A stretch of 64,000 nt of DNA from Rhodovibrionaceae bacterium (GTDB lineage: Bacteria > Pseudomonadota > Alphaproteobacteria > Kiloniellales > DSM-21159), in the NCBI GenBank assembly GCA_028279885.1, contig JANQMX010000004.1, positions 1-64,000 on the forward strand, read 5' to 3'. Both the position numbers and the translations under genes were made by a program. The notes under the pieces are model-generated. The model made no database searches. It saw only the letters and a program-made list of their open reading frames with translations, and had not been told where the DNA came from. This document shows, piece by piece, positions 35,260 to 43,915 of the stretch. Position 1 is the first letter of the stretch. Each line of letters starts with the position of its first letter.

Positions 35260-35341
35260 AGCCGCACTGTCGCTGAAAAAGGAACGGCCCGGATATAGCG
35301 GCCCGGGCCGACCAGACCAATCCCCGAAAAACCATAACCCG

Positions 35342-36379
35342 CTACCGGCTGCCCTGCCGTCCGCGCATGGAGCTTGGCGACTGGCCCGCCCGGCCGGTCA
35401 AGGCGGCCAGATCGAAGGTGGCCACCAGCGGCGCGTGATAGGATTCCGGGCTGTGGCTCACCGTGGCGTAATCCACCAGCTCGTCGCCAAGCCATTCGTT
35501 GTGCACCTCGATGGAGCGATAGGTCCCCATCAGGCTCTTCGAGACCAGCAGGTGGTCGAGGGTCAAGGGCTGCCCGCGATGCAGCACCGTGAAACCCTGC
35601 GCCCGCGGCAAGCTGCGGCCAAGCGGCACAAGGGCCCGCGCTGCCAGAATCCCGGCTCCGGTATCCTCCAGGTCGCCGCGGATGATGCGCAGCGGCGTTT
35701 CCCGGTCCTCGGCATTGAAGTCGCCGCAGACGGCGATGAGCGCCGTTGGATCCTCATCGAACAGCGCCTCGACCAAAAGCCTCACCTCCAAGGCCTGGCC
35801 GCAACGCTTCATCGCCGCGAGATAGAAGCCTTCGGCCCAGGCGGCGACGCTCTTCCAGGCGAAGGGCCCCGTCTTCTGCCCCGGAATGTGAGCCGCCAGC
35901 GGCGCCCTGAGATGCAGGTTGATCACGTGCAGCCGCGCCCCGCCCGGCAGGGCCACCTCCACATGCTGTAGCGGCCGATCCCACTGCACCGCCTCGGCGT
36001 CTTCGCTCGGCGGCTCGGCGGTCAGCAGGCGATGCATCGGCGGCGACACATGCTCGTGCCGGATCTGGCGCTCTGCGGCGATAGGCCAGCGGCTGAGAAA
36101 CACCAGGTTGTGCTTGTCGGCCGGGCCATTGCCGCTGAGCCCCATGGTGGTGGCCCGGTGGAAGTCGCGGTAAGGCGTGTCTTCCAGCAGCGTGTCGAGG
36201 GCGCGCAGGCTGCGCGGGCCCTTGTTGCTATCCCTCTGGCCGTTGACCTCCTGCAAGGCCAGGAGATCCGCGTCGAGCCTGAGGAGCTGGGGCCGCAAGA
36301 CGGCCAGCCGCTCGTCCAGGGCAGGCTCGCCGCCCGGCTCGTCGTCGAGGTTCTCCAGATTGAAGCTGGCTAGGCGCAT
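35342..36379 (-). CDS. Endonuclease/exonuclease/phosphatase family protein
   Basis: 345 residues of the EEP fold. The metal-binding glutamate lies in LLALQEVNGQ, a His in a middle region, the Asp/Asn pair in VCGDFNAEDRETPLR, and the final Asp/His in ATVSHSPESYHAPLVATFDL. EEP members range from nucleases to phosphodiesterases and sphingomyelinases; this soluble, signal-less form could act on nucleic acids or phosphoesters. Same strand and direction as pyrD and its neighbour; 82 bases from the HAD gene. Function not decided. Confidence 0.85.
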   Translation of the reverse strand: MRLASFNLENLDDEPGGEPALDERLAVLRPQLLRLDADLLALQEVNGQRDSNKGPRSLRALDTLLEDTPYRDFHRATTMGLSGNGPADKHNLVFLSRWPIAAERQIRHEHVSPPMHRLLTAEPPSEDAEAVQWDRPLQHVEVALPGGARLHVINLHLRAPLAAHIPGQKTGPFAWKSVAAWAEGFYLAAMKRCGQALEVRLLVEALFDEDPTALIAVCGDFNAEDRETPLRIIRGDLEDTGAGILAARALVPLGRSLPRAQGFTVLHRGQPLTLDHLLVSKSLMGTYRSIEVHNEWLGDELVDYATVSHSPESYHAPLVATFDLAALTGRAGQSPSSMRGRQGSR

Positions 36380-36418
36380 GGTGGGGCAGGTATCTCCGTA
36401 GCAAGCCTAAGGTAATGC

Positions 36419-37429
36419 CTAGGCAGGCGGAGTGCCATCGGCTGAGAGGCCCGCAACCAAGCGCGCCGGCAGGCCGGGGCCCTTATAGACCAGCCCGGTG
36501 TAGAGCTGCACCAGGGTGGCGCCGGCTGCCTGTTTCGCCTCCACGTCCTGAGGGCTGGACACGCCGCCGGTGCCGATCAGCAGAATCTTGCCCTCGGTCA
36601 GCCGGTGCATCTCGGCCAGGAGAGCGGTCGAAGGACACCGAAGCGGCCGGCCGCTCAGGCCGCCCGTTTCGCTCTGTTGCGGGCTGACGAGATTCGTCGG
36701 CCGGGTAACGGTGGTGTTGCTGATGATCAGGCCGTCGAGCGCCTCGTCCAAGGCGGCAACGGCGATTTCCTCTTTGTCTGCCTGTTTCAGGTCCGGGGCG
36801 ATCTTGACGATCAGCGGCACCGGGTTCGCGCTCATGGCATCGCGGGTCGCTTCGATGATCCGCTCGAGCTCGAAGTGACTCTGCAGGGCGCGCAGCTCCG
36901 GCGTGTTGGGTGAGGAGACGTTGATCACGAGGTAGTCGGCATAAGGTGCGAGGCGCTTCGCGCCGATGCCATAGTCTGGCGCAGCCTCCGGGCTGTCTTT
37001 GTTCTTGCCGAGATTCACACCCAGCAGACCGGGAGCGGTTCCCTTTTCGCGAAAGGCGGCCAGGCGGCGCTCGACCGCGTCTACCCCCTCGTTGTTGAAG
37101 CCGAGCCGGTTGATCACCCCACGGTCCTTGACCAGACGAAAGACCCGCGGGCGGGGATTGCCGGGCTGCGGGCGCGGCGTCACCGAGCCGATCTCGACTA
37201 GGCCGAAGCCGAGGCGGAACAGCGGCTCGATCGCTTCGGCGTTCTTGTCGAAGCCGGCGGCAAGCCCGATGGGGTTCGGCGCCGTCTTGCCCCAGACCGT
37301 GACCGGAGCCCTGTTCCCGCTGCCGCCGCCCGGCATCATGCCGTGCCGCAGTGCCCAGAGTGTCAGGCGATGGGCACGCTCAGGCTCCAGACCGAAGAGC
37401 AGCGGGCGCAGCAGGCGATAAAGGCTCAT
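36419..37429 (-). CDS. pyrD: Dihydroorotate dehydrogenase (quinone)
   Basis: 336 residues from MSLYRLLRPLLFGLEPERAH, the usual class 2 N-terminus; the frame is open 43 codons upstream inside the previous gene but that is not a start. It oxidises dihydroorotate with quinone as acceptor in pyrimidine synthesis. FMN and catalytic regions are evident: GLAAGFDKNAEAI, VISRVNVSSPNTPELRAL with the catalytic Ser, LIVKIAPDLKQADKEEIAV, ISNTTVTRPTNL and GKILLIGTGGVSSPQD. Membrane-associated via the N-terminal helices. Its start overlaps the stop of the DUF952 gene (ATGA). Confidence 0.95.
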   Translation of the reverse strand: MSLYRLLRPLLFGLEPERAHRLTLWALRHGMMPGGGSGNRAPVTVWGKTAPNPIGLAAGFDKNAEAIEPLFRLGFGLVEIGSVTPRPQPGNPRPRVFRLVKDRGVINRLGFNNEGVDAVERRLAAFREKGTAPGLLGVNLGKNKDSPEAAPDYGIGAKRLAPYADYLVINVSSPNTPELRALQSHFELERIIEATRDAMSANPVPLIVKIAPDLKQADKEEIAVAALDEALDGLIISNTTVTRPTNLVSPQQSETGGLSGRPLRCPSTALLAEMHRLTEGKILLIGTGGVSSPQDVEAKQAAGATLVQLYTGLVYKGPGLPARLVAGLSADGTPPA

Positions 37430-37776
37430 GCCGTCAAATCTGGAAAGACATGCCGCCCTTCGGGGCCGAGCGGCAGGTCGCGGGCCCAGACCACCGCCTC
37501 CGCCGAAAGCGACCCGTAGAGGTGCGGGAAGAGCGCGCCGCCGCGCGACGGCTCCCACTTGAGCGCATCGCCGAGGCGTTCCGGGTCCACGGCCAAAAGC
37601 AGCAGGCCGGTCTGCCCGGGGCGGTGCTTGGCGACGGAGGTTTCAAGCTGATCTGCCGCCGAGAAATGGATGAAGCCGTCGCGCAGATCGTCGGCCGAGC
37701 CACCGTAAGGCGCACCGCTCACCTGTGCCGCCTCCCAGTCCGCCTTCTTGCAGACATGAAAAATCAAAGCTGTCAT
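37426..37776 (-). CDS. DUF952 family protein
   Basis: 116 residues: MTALIFHVCKKADWEAAQVS, GGSADDLRDGFIHFSAADQL, LLLLAVDPERLGDALKWEPS and LFPHLYGSLSAEAVVWARDL. The pattern with DGFIHFS and FPHLYG is the DUF952 signature, a small soluble fold of unknown activity (predicted nucleotide-binding or ligase-related). It shares an ATGA with pyrD downstream and so forms an operon with it. Divergent from the FAD oxidoreductase. Confidence 0.9.
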   Translation of the reverse strand: MTALIFHVCKKADWEAAQVSGAPYGGSADDLRDGFIHFSAADQLETSVAKHRPGQTGLLLLAVDPERLGDALKWEPSRGGALFPHLYGSLSAEAVVWARDLPLGPEGRHVFPDLTA

Positions 37777-37856
37777 GACGACGGGAAACTAGCGAAAGGG
37801 GTTCGGCTCGGCCAAGCTGAAAGCTTCATCGAGCGGCATGGAAGGACCTGGGGGGC

Positions 37857-39179
37857 ATGGCAGAGGCGACAGGGAATTCGGGCGCGACACTTCCACCGTC
37901 CGTGGACGTGGTCATCGCCGGCGGCGGCATCATCGGCGTCAGCGCCGCCTACTACCTGGCCAAGGCCGGCGTGTCCGTCGCGCTCTGCGAAAAGGGGCGC
38001 ATCGCCGGCGAGCAGTCGAGCCGCAACTGGGGCTATGTCCGCCAGCAGGGGCGCGACCCGGCGGAGCTGCCGACCATCATGGAAAGCCTGCGCCTCTGGC
38101 GCGGCCTGGGCGAGGAGATCGGCGAGGACCTGGGCTTTCGCCAGACCGGCGTGATCTACGCCGCCGAGACCGAAGCGGACATGGCCTCTTACGAGTCCTG
38201 GCTGGAGATCGCCAAGCAGTACCAGCTCGATACCAAGCTGATCTCCGCGCAGGAGCTGAAGGCCCTGCTGCCGGACGCCGACCACAAATGGGCCGGCGCT
38301 TTGCACACGCCGAGCGACGGGCGGGCCGAGCCCAAGAAGGCGGCACCCATCATCGCCCGCGCCGCTGAGCGGCTGGGCGCCCATGTCGTCACCGACTGTG
38401 CCGTGCGCGGCATCGAGACCGAAGGCGGCCGCCTCTCTGCCGTGGTGACCGAGCGCGGCCCCATCAAGACCGGCACGCTGGTTGTCGCCGGCGGCGCCTG
38501 GTCGACCTTGTTCTGCCGCAACCTCGGCATCGAGCTGCCGGCGCTCAACATCCGCTCCTCGGTGCTGCGCACCTCGCCGGCGCCCGAAGTAACCGACGGC
38601 GCAGTCTGGTCCAAACAGGTTGCCATTCGGCGGCGGGAGGACGGTGGCTACACCGTCTCGCACGGCTATGCGACGGAGTTCCTGGTGACGCCGGCCCTGT
38701 TGCGTTACGGCCACCGCTTCCTGTCCGCCTACAAGATGGAGCGCAAACGGCTGCGCGTCCGGCTCAAGCGACAGTTCCTCGACGAGCTGTTGCGCCCGAC
38801 ACACTGGCGCAACGACGAGGTCACGCCCTTCGAGAAGACTCGCGTGCTGGACCCGCCGCCCAACGCCACGATCCTCAACGAGGCCTTTGCCAATCTGAAG
38901 AGCGTCTATCCGGTGCTGAAAGATGTCACAGTGGCCGAACGCTGGGCCGGATTGATCGACGTGACCCCCGATGCGGTCCCTGTGATCTCGCCGGTTGATT
39001 CTATTCCTGGACTCTATCTGGCGAGCGGGTTCAGCGGTCACGGCTTCGGCATCGGCCCGGGTGCCGGCAAGGTCGTCGCCGAGATGGTCGGCGGCGGCCC
39101 TCAGACCATAGACCGGACTCCTTTCCGCTATAGCCGCTTCTTCGACGGCAGCGACGTGCGCCCCTGGAGCCCTGTTTAG
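37857..39179 (+). CDS. FAD-dependent oxidoreductase (DAO family)
   Basis: 440 residues. The N-terminal FAD motif GGGIIG is at 22-27 (VVIAGGGIIGVSAAYYLAKA), with GYVRQQGRDPAELPTI and a C-terminal LASGFSGHGFGIGPGAGKVV block, the DAO/glycine-oxidase layout used by D-amino-acid dehydrogenases, sarcosine and proline dehydrogenases. The substrate is not decided. No signal peptide. It stands alone, divergent from the DUF952-pyrD pair and upstream of an S24-type repressor, 283 bases away. Confidence 0.88.
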   Translation: MAEATGNSGATLPPSVDVVIAGGGIIGVSAAYYLAKAGVSVALCEKGRIAGEQSSRNWGYVRQQGRDPAELPTIMESLRLWRGLGEEIGEDLGFRQTGVIYAAETEADMASYESWLEIAKQYQLDTKLISAQELKALLPDADHKWAGALHTPSDGRAEPKKAAPIIARAAERLGAHVVTDCAVRGIETEGGRLSAVVTERGPIKTGTLVVAGGAWSTLFCRNLGIELPALNIRSSVLRTSPAPEVTDGAVWSKQVAIRRREDGGYTVSHGYATEFLVTPALLRYGHRFLSAYKMERKRLRVRLKRQFLDELLRPTHWRNDEVTPFEKTRVLDPPPNATILNEAFANLKSVYPVLKDVTVAERWAGLIDVTPDAVPVISPVDSIPGLYLASGFSGHGFGIGPGAGKVVAEMVGGGPQTIDRTPFRYSRFFDGSDVRPWSPV

Positions 39180-39319
39180 TGACGAAGGCGCATCCAAGGC
39201 ACCGGTCTTGCTCGTAGATTTCCGAGTAAACCGGATAAGAGCTAAGATCGCCAAACGAACGGCAGGTCGACCGCACCGACGACACAATAGGGGTGTGCCT
39301 TGGCGCAGATCGTGCTATC

Positions 39320-39340
39320 TCCTCACGATAGATGTGAGGA
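39320..39340. repeat. Inverted repeat TCCTCAC-N7-GTGAGGA
   Basis: Perfect 7-bp arms (39320-39326 and 39334-39340) with a seven-base spacer, upstream of the S24-type repressor gene. No T tract follows, so it is not a clear terminator. A regulatory site is a reasonable guess. Confidence 0.4.
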
Positions 39341-39351
39341 AGAGAGGTTGA

Positions 39352-39368
39352 TGTTCCTATGTAGAACA
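39352..39368. promoter_or_regulatory. Candidate operator TGTTC-N7-GAACA
   Basis: A 5-bp inverted repeat TGTTC (39352-39356) and GAACA (39364-39368) with a seven-base spacer, 95 bases before the S24-type gene; its half-site TGTTCCTA recurs at 39419-39426, 37 bases before that gene. The spacing resembles sites of LexA/CI-type repressors, so it may be bound by the neighbouring protein. Confidence 0.45.
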
Positions 39369-39462
39369 AGGTTGGAACTCAATCCTTTTCCAGAATCAGG
39401 CGCCCAAAAATAGCTGTTTGTTCCTAGTGCATTTTGCCTGCAGTCCATGAGATCATCTTCCC

Positions 39463-40095
39463 ATGCTGAGACATGCTGATGTGTGGCGGGCAATCGACCA
39501 GTTGGCGGCGAAGTATGGCTTCTCGCCCTCCGGTCTGGCGCGCCGAGCCGGGCTCGACCCAACCACGTTCAATAAAAGCAAGCGGGTCACCAGCGAGGGC
39601 AAGCAGCGCTGGCCCAGTACCGAGTCAGTGGCCAAGATTCTCTCCGCGACCGGCGCCTCCCTTGCGGAGTTCGTCAGCCTGATCGGCGAAGAGAACGCCA
39701 GCGCCCTCGCCCAGCGCATTCCCGTCATCAGCTACGGGCAAGCCGGACATAATGGCTTTTTCGACGAGACCGGCTATCCCACCGGCTCCGGCTGGGACGA
39801 GGTGCTGTTTCCCCAGATCGGCGATCCCAACGCCTTCGCCTTGGAGATCAGCGGCGACGACATGCAGCCGGTCTATCGCGACGGCGATACCATCATCGTC
39901 TCGCCGGCCGCCAGCATCCGCCGCGGTGACCGCATCGTGGTCAAGACCCTGGAAGGCGAGGTCATGGCCAAGCAGCTGAGGCGGATGACGGCGCGGCGGG
40001 TCGAGCTCGTCTCGCTCAATCCCGCCGAGGAGGAGCGCGTGCTCTCCGCCGGTGAAGTCGCCTGGATGTCTCGCATCATCTGGGCCAGCCAGTAG
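39463..40095 (+). CDS. HTH/S24-type repressor lacking the catalytic serine
   Basis: 210 residues. An N-terminal helix-turn-helix (about 8-75, YGFSPSGLARRAGLDPTTFN) is joined to an S24 (LexA/CI-type) domain. The self-cleavage loop with AG (94-95) and the general-base lysine (170, GEVMAKQLRR) are present, but the nucleophile motif, normally GDSM, reads GDDM (131-134) from the codons GGC GAC GAC ATG. Without the serine, RecA-stimulated autocleavage should not occur, so it likely acts as a constitutive repressor or responds to another signal. It is monocistronic with candidate operators at 39320-39368. Confidence 0.88.
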   Translation: MLRHADVWRAIDQLAAKYGFSPSGLARRAGLDPTTFNKSKRVTSEGKQRWPSTESVAKILSATGASLAEFVSLIGEENASALAQRIPVISYGQAGHNGFFDETGYPTGSGWDEVLFPQIGDPNAFALEISGDDMQPVYRDGDTIIVSPAASIRRGDRIVVKTLEGEVMAKQLRRMTARRVELVSLNPAEEERVLSAGEVAWMSRIIWASQ

Positions 40096-40341
40096 GACAG
40101 CACGAAACGGCGGCCTGCCTGCTGCAACTCTGCCATGCAGGCGACAGGGCGACCAATCGACGCGGCGCCAACCAATAGAGGGGTTGGCCAAGGCCTGGCG
40201 CCCCAATCTTGCCTGGAAGTGAGCTGATTCTGACAGCTGTCCACACGCGCCGTCGCCCGTCAGCCGAAAGGCGGGTTTGCGCCCTCTGGGTGAACGGCTA
40301 TCCTTTTTCGAGAGACTTCGCCAAACCCTGGGGAGAGGCTG

Positions 40342-41178
40342 ATGCAGGCGTGGCACTACGTTGACGGCCAGTGGCTGGAGGGCAACCCGATGCTGATGGG
40401 TCCGATGACCCATGGCTTCTGGATGGCCTCGACCGTATTCGACGGCGCCCGAGCCTTTGAAGGCGTCGCGCCGGACATCGATCTGCACTGCCAGCGGCTG
40501 GTCGACTCAGCCAAGGTGATGGGCCTCGACCCATTGCTCAGCGCCGGCGAGATGCAGGAATTGGTGGAGGACGGCCGCGCCCGGTTTGACAACCATGCCG
40601 AACTCTACATTCGCCCGATGTTCTGGGCCGAGGGCGGCTTCGTTGCCGCCGACCCGCAGACCACCCGCTTCTGCCTGACCTTGCATGAAGCGCCGCTGCC
40701 CAAGCCGAACGGCAGTGCCATCATGCTATCGAGCTTTGCCCGCCCGACCCGCGCCCAGGCGCCGACCGACGCAAAGGCCGCTTGCCTCTATCCCAATTCG
40801 GGACGGGCGCTGCGCGAGGCGCAGGAGCGCGGCTTCGACAACGCCGTGGTGCTGGATGCCATGGGCCATGTCGCCGAGCTGGCCACCGCCAATCTCTGGA
40901 TGGCCAAGGACGGCGAGGCCCACACGCCGATCCCCAACGGCACCTTCCTGAACGGCATCACCCGCCAGCGGGTCGCCAAGCTGCTGCGCGAGTCCGGCAT
41001 TCCGGTGCATGAGCGGGTGCTAACCTACGACGACTTCCTCGAAGCCGACGAGATTTTCAGCACCGGCAACTACGGCAAGGTCATGCCGATCACCCGCATC
41101 GAACAGCGGGACATGCAGCCGGGTCCTGTCTATCGCCGCGCCCGCGAGCTCTACTGGGAGTGGGCGCACGCCGCTTAA
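40342..41178 (+). CDS. Class IV aminotransferase (branched-chain type)
   Basis: 278 residues. A PLP-dependent fold-type IV aminotransferase: the PLP lysine is K145 (DAKAACLYPNS), and GHVAELATANLWM and NGTFLNGITRQRVAKLLRES are typical branched-chain aminotransferase blocks. It probably transaminates leucine, isoleucine or valine with 2-oxoglutarate, though D-amino-acid or 4-amino-4-deoxychorismate activity cannot be excluded. It lies 14 bases from the convergent lysK and stands alone. Confidence 0.88.
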   Translation: MQAWHYVDGQWLEGNPMLMGPMTHGFWMASTVFDGARAFEGVAPDIDLHCQRLVDSAKVMGLDPLLSAGEMQELVEDGRARFDNHAELYIRPMFWAEGGFVAADPQTTRFCLTLHEAPLPKPNGSAIMLSSFARPTRAQAPTDAKAACLYPNSGRALREAQERGFDNAVVLDAMGHVAELATANLWMAKDGEAHTPIPNGTFLNGITRQRVAKLLRESGIPVHERVLTYDDFLEADEIFSTGNYGKVMPITRIEQRDMQPGPVYRRARELYWEWAHAA

Positions 41179-41192
41179 CTGCGGCCGACGCC

Positions 41193-42800
41193 TCAGGCGC
41201 TGGCGGCAGGCGTCTCGCTGCGGGCGAGCCCCTCGCGGATCAGCGCCTCGCTTTCCCTGAGGCCATAGAGCGCGACGAAAGAGCCGAAGCGCGGCCCCTG
41301 ACTCTGTCCGAACAGCACCTCGTAGAGCGCGCGGAACCAGTCTCGCAGGTTCTCGAAGCCGGCGTCCTTGCCGGCGGCGTAGACCTCGTTCTGGATGGTC
41401 TCCGCATCGGCATCCTCAGGCAGAGCGGCAAAGCGCTGCAGCAGGTCCTGCATCGCCCCCTGCTCCCGCGCGTCGGCTGCGCGGTAGCGCTTTTGCGGCT
41501 TGACGAAGTCGCGGTAGTAGTTGATCGCGTAGTCGACAAGTTTGGCCAGGATGGGGTCGTTCTCCGGCGTCGCGGCCGGATCGTAGCGGCTGATGAAGCC
41601 CCACATGACGTCGGCGTCCGAGGCGTTGGCTGCACTCGCCAGGTTGAGCAGCAGGCTGAAGCTCAAGCCCGTTTCGCGTGCGGGCGGTGCGCCGTCGTGA
41701 ATGTGCCAGACCGGACTCTCCAGCTTGCGCGGCGGCTCCTCCTCGCCGTACTTGCCGAGAAAAGTCAGGTAGTCGTCGACGGCGCGCGGAATGACGTCGA
41801 AGTAGAGCCGCTTGGCGCTGCGCGGCTTCTGGAACATGAAGAGCGACAGGCTCTCCGGCGGCGCGTAGGTCAGCCACTCCTCGACCGAGAGGCCGTTGCC
41901 CTTGGACTTGGAGATCTTCTGCCCCTCCTCGTCGAGGAAGAGTTCGTAGTTGAAACCCTCCGGCGGTCGGCCGCCGAGAATGCGGCAAACCTTGCTGCCC
42001 AGGGTGACCGAGTCGATCAGATCCTTGCCCGACATCTCATAGTCCACGTCGAGCGCGTACCAGCGCATGGCCCAGTCCACCTTCCACTGCAGCTTGCAGT
42101 GCCCGCCGGTCACCGGCAGCTCGGTCTTGGTGCCGTCCTCGTCCTCGAAGACGACGGTGCCCGCGTCCTCGTCGCGCTCCAGCATCGGCACCTGCAGCAC
42201 CTTGCCGGACTTGGGGCTGATCGGCAGGAAGGGGCTGTAGGTCGCCTGCCGCTCGGCCCCCAAGGTGGGCAGGATGACCTTCATGACCTCGTCGTAGTGC
42301 CGCAGCACCTGCAGCAAGGCCGCATCGAAGCGGCCGGAACGGTAACACTCCGTCGAGGACTGGAACTCATAGTCGAAGCCGAAGGCGTCGAGGAAGGCCA
42401 TCAGCCGCGCGTTGTTGTGCGCTCCGAAGGAGCTGTACTCGTTGCTGAAAGGATCCGGGATGTCGGTCAGCGGCTTGCCGAGATGCTGGGCGATCATCTC
42501 CTTGTTCGGGATGTTGTCCGGCACCTTGCGCAGGCCATCCATATCATCGGAGAAGCAATAGAGCTTGGTCGGCACGTCGGAGAGGCGCTGAAAGGCCTGA
42601 CGCACGCAGGTGGTGCGCACCACCTCGCCGAAGGTGCCGATGTGCGGCAGTCCCGAGGGGCCGTAGCCGGTCTCAAAGAGCACATAGCCCTTATCCGGCG
42701 TCTTGCCGCCAAGGCGCTTGACCACCTTGCGGGCTTCCTCGAAGGGCCAAGCCTTGGCCGCGGCGGCCAGTTCGCGCTCGCTCGTCATATCCGGCTGCAT
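41193..42800 (-). CDS. lysK: Lysyl-tRNA synthetase, class I
   Basis: 535 residues. Class I LysRS is the usual form in alphaproteobacteria and archaea. The HIGH-type motif is HIGT at 53-56 ([11 protein letters not shown]) and the KMSKS-type loop is KISKS at 295-299. It charges tRNA-Lys in the cytoplasm. Length and order match the family. ATG start MQPDMTSE; a second methionine four residues later is possible. Convergent with the aminotransferase. Confidence 0.96.
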   Translation of the reverse strand: MQPDMTSERELAAAAKAWPFEEARKVVKRLGGKTPDKGYVLFETGYGPSGLPHIGTFGEVVRTTCVRQAFQRLSDVPTKLYCFSDDMDGLRKVPDNIPNKEMIAQHLGKPLTDIPDPFSNEYSSFGAHNNARLMAFLDAFGFDYEFQSSTECYRSGRFDAALLQVLRHYDEVMKVILPTLGAERQATYSPFLPISPKSGKVLQVPMLERDEDAGTVVFEDEDGTKTELPVTGGHCKLQWKVDWAMRWYALDVDYEMSGKDLIDSVTLGSKVCRILGGRPPEGFNYELFLDEEGQKISKSKGNGLSVEEWLTYAPPESLSLFMFQKPRSAKRLYFDVIPRAVDDYLTFLGKYGEEEPPRKLESPVWHIHDGAPPARETGLSFSLLLNLASAANASDADVMWGFISRYDPAATPENDPILAKLVDYAINYYRDFVKPQKRYRAADAREQGAMQDLLQRFAALPEDADAETIQNEVYAAGKDAGFENLRDWFRALYEVLFGQSQGPRFGSFVALYGLRESEALIREGLARSETPAASA

Positions 42801-42873
42801 CCGGTCGTTTGCGTTGAAGTGCGCGGACCCTAGGCAGACCGCCCTTGCCCGTCAATCGAGCTTGAGCGCGGCG

Positions 42874-43356
42874 TTAGTTGCGCCGCTTGCGGGAGGACCG
42901 GAAGAGATCGCGGAAGAACCCGTGTTCCTTGGCCATGCTGAGGAACGCCGCCTTCTGCTCCTGATCGAGAGCGCTGACAAAGGCATGCATGTCGCGCGAA
43001 ACCTCGACCCAGAGGAGATTGCGTTCGCTGCTCATTTCGTTGAGCAGGCGCTGCGTTTCCGCCTCGGCGAAGCTCTCCTCGGCGAGCAGGTCCACCAAGG
43101 CCTGACGCTGCGGTGATGGCGCCGCATCGCGCCGCGCCTGCCGCCGTTCCGCAACACCGTCGATCACGTTCCGCAGCAATTGCTGTTGATCGGCGGTGAG
43201 ATCGAGCTCCTCGCTTAGGCGTTCGACGCCGCGCTCCGCGCCGCGACCGAAGCGGTCGCCTTGCCACTCGTAGAGCAGGCCACCCACGATGGCGACATTG
43301 AGAACCAGGGAGATGGCCAGGAGGATCCAGGGAAGACGGGCGCGCATCAAAACCAC
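42874..43356 (-). CDS. CpxP/Spy-like periplasmic heavy-metal sensor family protein
   Basis: 160 residues. A membrane helix or uncleaved signal (9-27, LPWILLAISLVLNVAIVGGL) is followed by a helical periplasmic part with LDLTADQQQLLRNVIDGVAE, LLNEMSSERNLLWVEVSRDM and LDQEQKAAFLSMAKEHGFF, the LTxxQ-type helical hairpins of the CpxP/Spy/ZraP metal- and stress-sensing family. A basic C-terminus (SSRKRRN) ends it. It immediately follows the anti-sigma-like gene (stop and start abut), so it belongs to the ECF sigma operon and may feed its signal into the anti-sigma factor. Confidence 0.85.
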   Translation of the reverse strand: MVLMRARLPWILLAISLVLNVAIVGGLLYEWQGDRFGRGAERGVERLSEELDLTADQQQLLRNVIDGVAERRQARRDAAPSPQRQALVDLLAEESFAEAETQRLLNEMSSERNLLWVEVSRDMHAFVSALDQEQKAAFLSMAKEHGFFRDLFRSSRKRRN

Positions 43357-43860
43357 CTACAGCAGAGCATCGTCGATTGTGTCGAAATCGCTCGACAGGC
43401 TCGCTGTGGTCGACCCCTCAGCGAGAGCGGCTCCACCGCTGCGCCCGATCTCGAAGCCGCTGGCCGCGACCACCAGCATCACCACCGCCACAGCAGCCCA
43501 CTGGAGACCGGCGCCGGCAAAGAAGCCGCCCAGCCCGGACAGCCAGCCGCCGCCCGGCTTCCGGGTCGGCTCGGCCCGCGGGCGAACGATGTCCTGCGCG
43601 CGGGTCAGCACCGCTTGCGGTACCGCCTCAGCCTCCACCGGGCTGCGCAGCGCTTGCAGCAGCGCGGGCGCCTCGGGGTCGGCGGTGAGCCATGCCTCGA
43701 CCTCTCGCCTTTCGTCTTCTCCGGCGCGGCCCTCCAAGAAGGCGGCCAGCGTCAGCGGATTCGGCCGAGCGAGCGAACCGTTCAGCGCCATCTCGCCCTG
43801 GCTCATTTCATCCTTGGCCCGGCGCCAGACGGCAGCATCGTCATCCCTTCTTTCAACCAT
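43357..43860 (-). CDS. Anti-sigma-like single-helix membrane protein
   Basis: 167 residues. The N-terminal 75 residues are soluble and alpha-helical (LAAFLEGRAGEDERREVEAW), typical of an anti-sigma domain but without the cysteine-histidine zinc ligands of ZAS proteins. A basic, Gly/Pro-rich linker leads to one membrane helix (117-137, LQWAAVAVVMLVVAASGFEI) and a short acidic periplasmic tail. It lies between an ECF sigma gene (55 bases upstream) and a CpxP-like gene, an arrangement expected for its regulator. The role is inferred from context. Confidence 0.78.
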   Translation of the reverse strand: MVERRDDDAAVWRRAKDEMSQGEMALNGSLARPNPLTLAAFLEGRAGEDERREVEAWLTADPEAPALLQALRSPVEAEAVPQAVLTRAQDIVRPRAEPTRKPGGGWLSGLGGFFAGAGLQWAAVAVVMLVVAASGFEIGRSGGAALAEGSTTASLSSDFDTIDDALL

Positions 43861-43915
43861 CGTTACACCTCGATCTCTCTTACGCAGCGCCCTTCAACCC
43901 TATCCCTCTAAACCT

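Noticed and set aside
39352-39368. TGTTC-N7-GAACA considered as an alphaproteobacterial LexA box
   Set aside because: The alphaproteobacterial LexA site is a direct repeat GTTC-N7-GTTC; this is an inverted repeat, so it is reported only as a candidate site for the neighbouring repressor.
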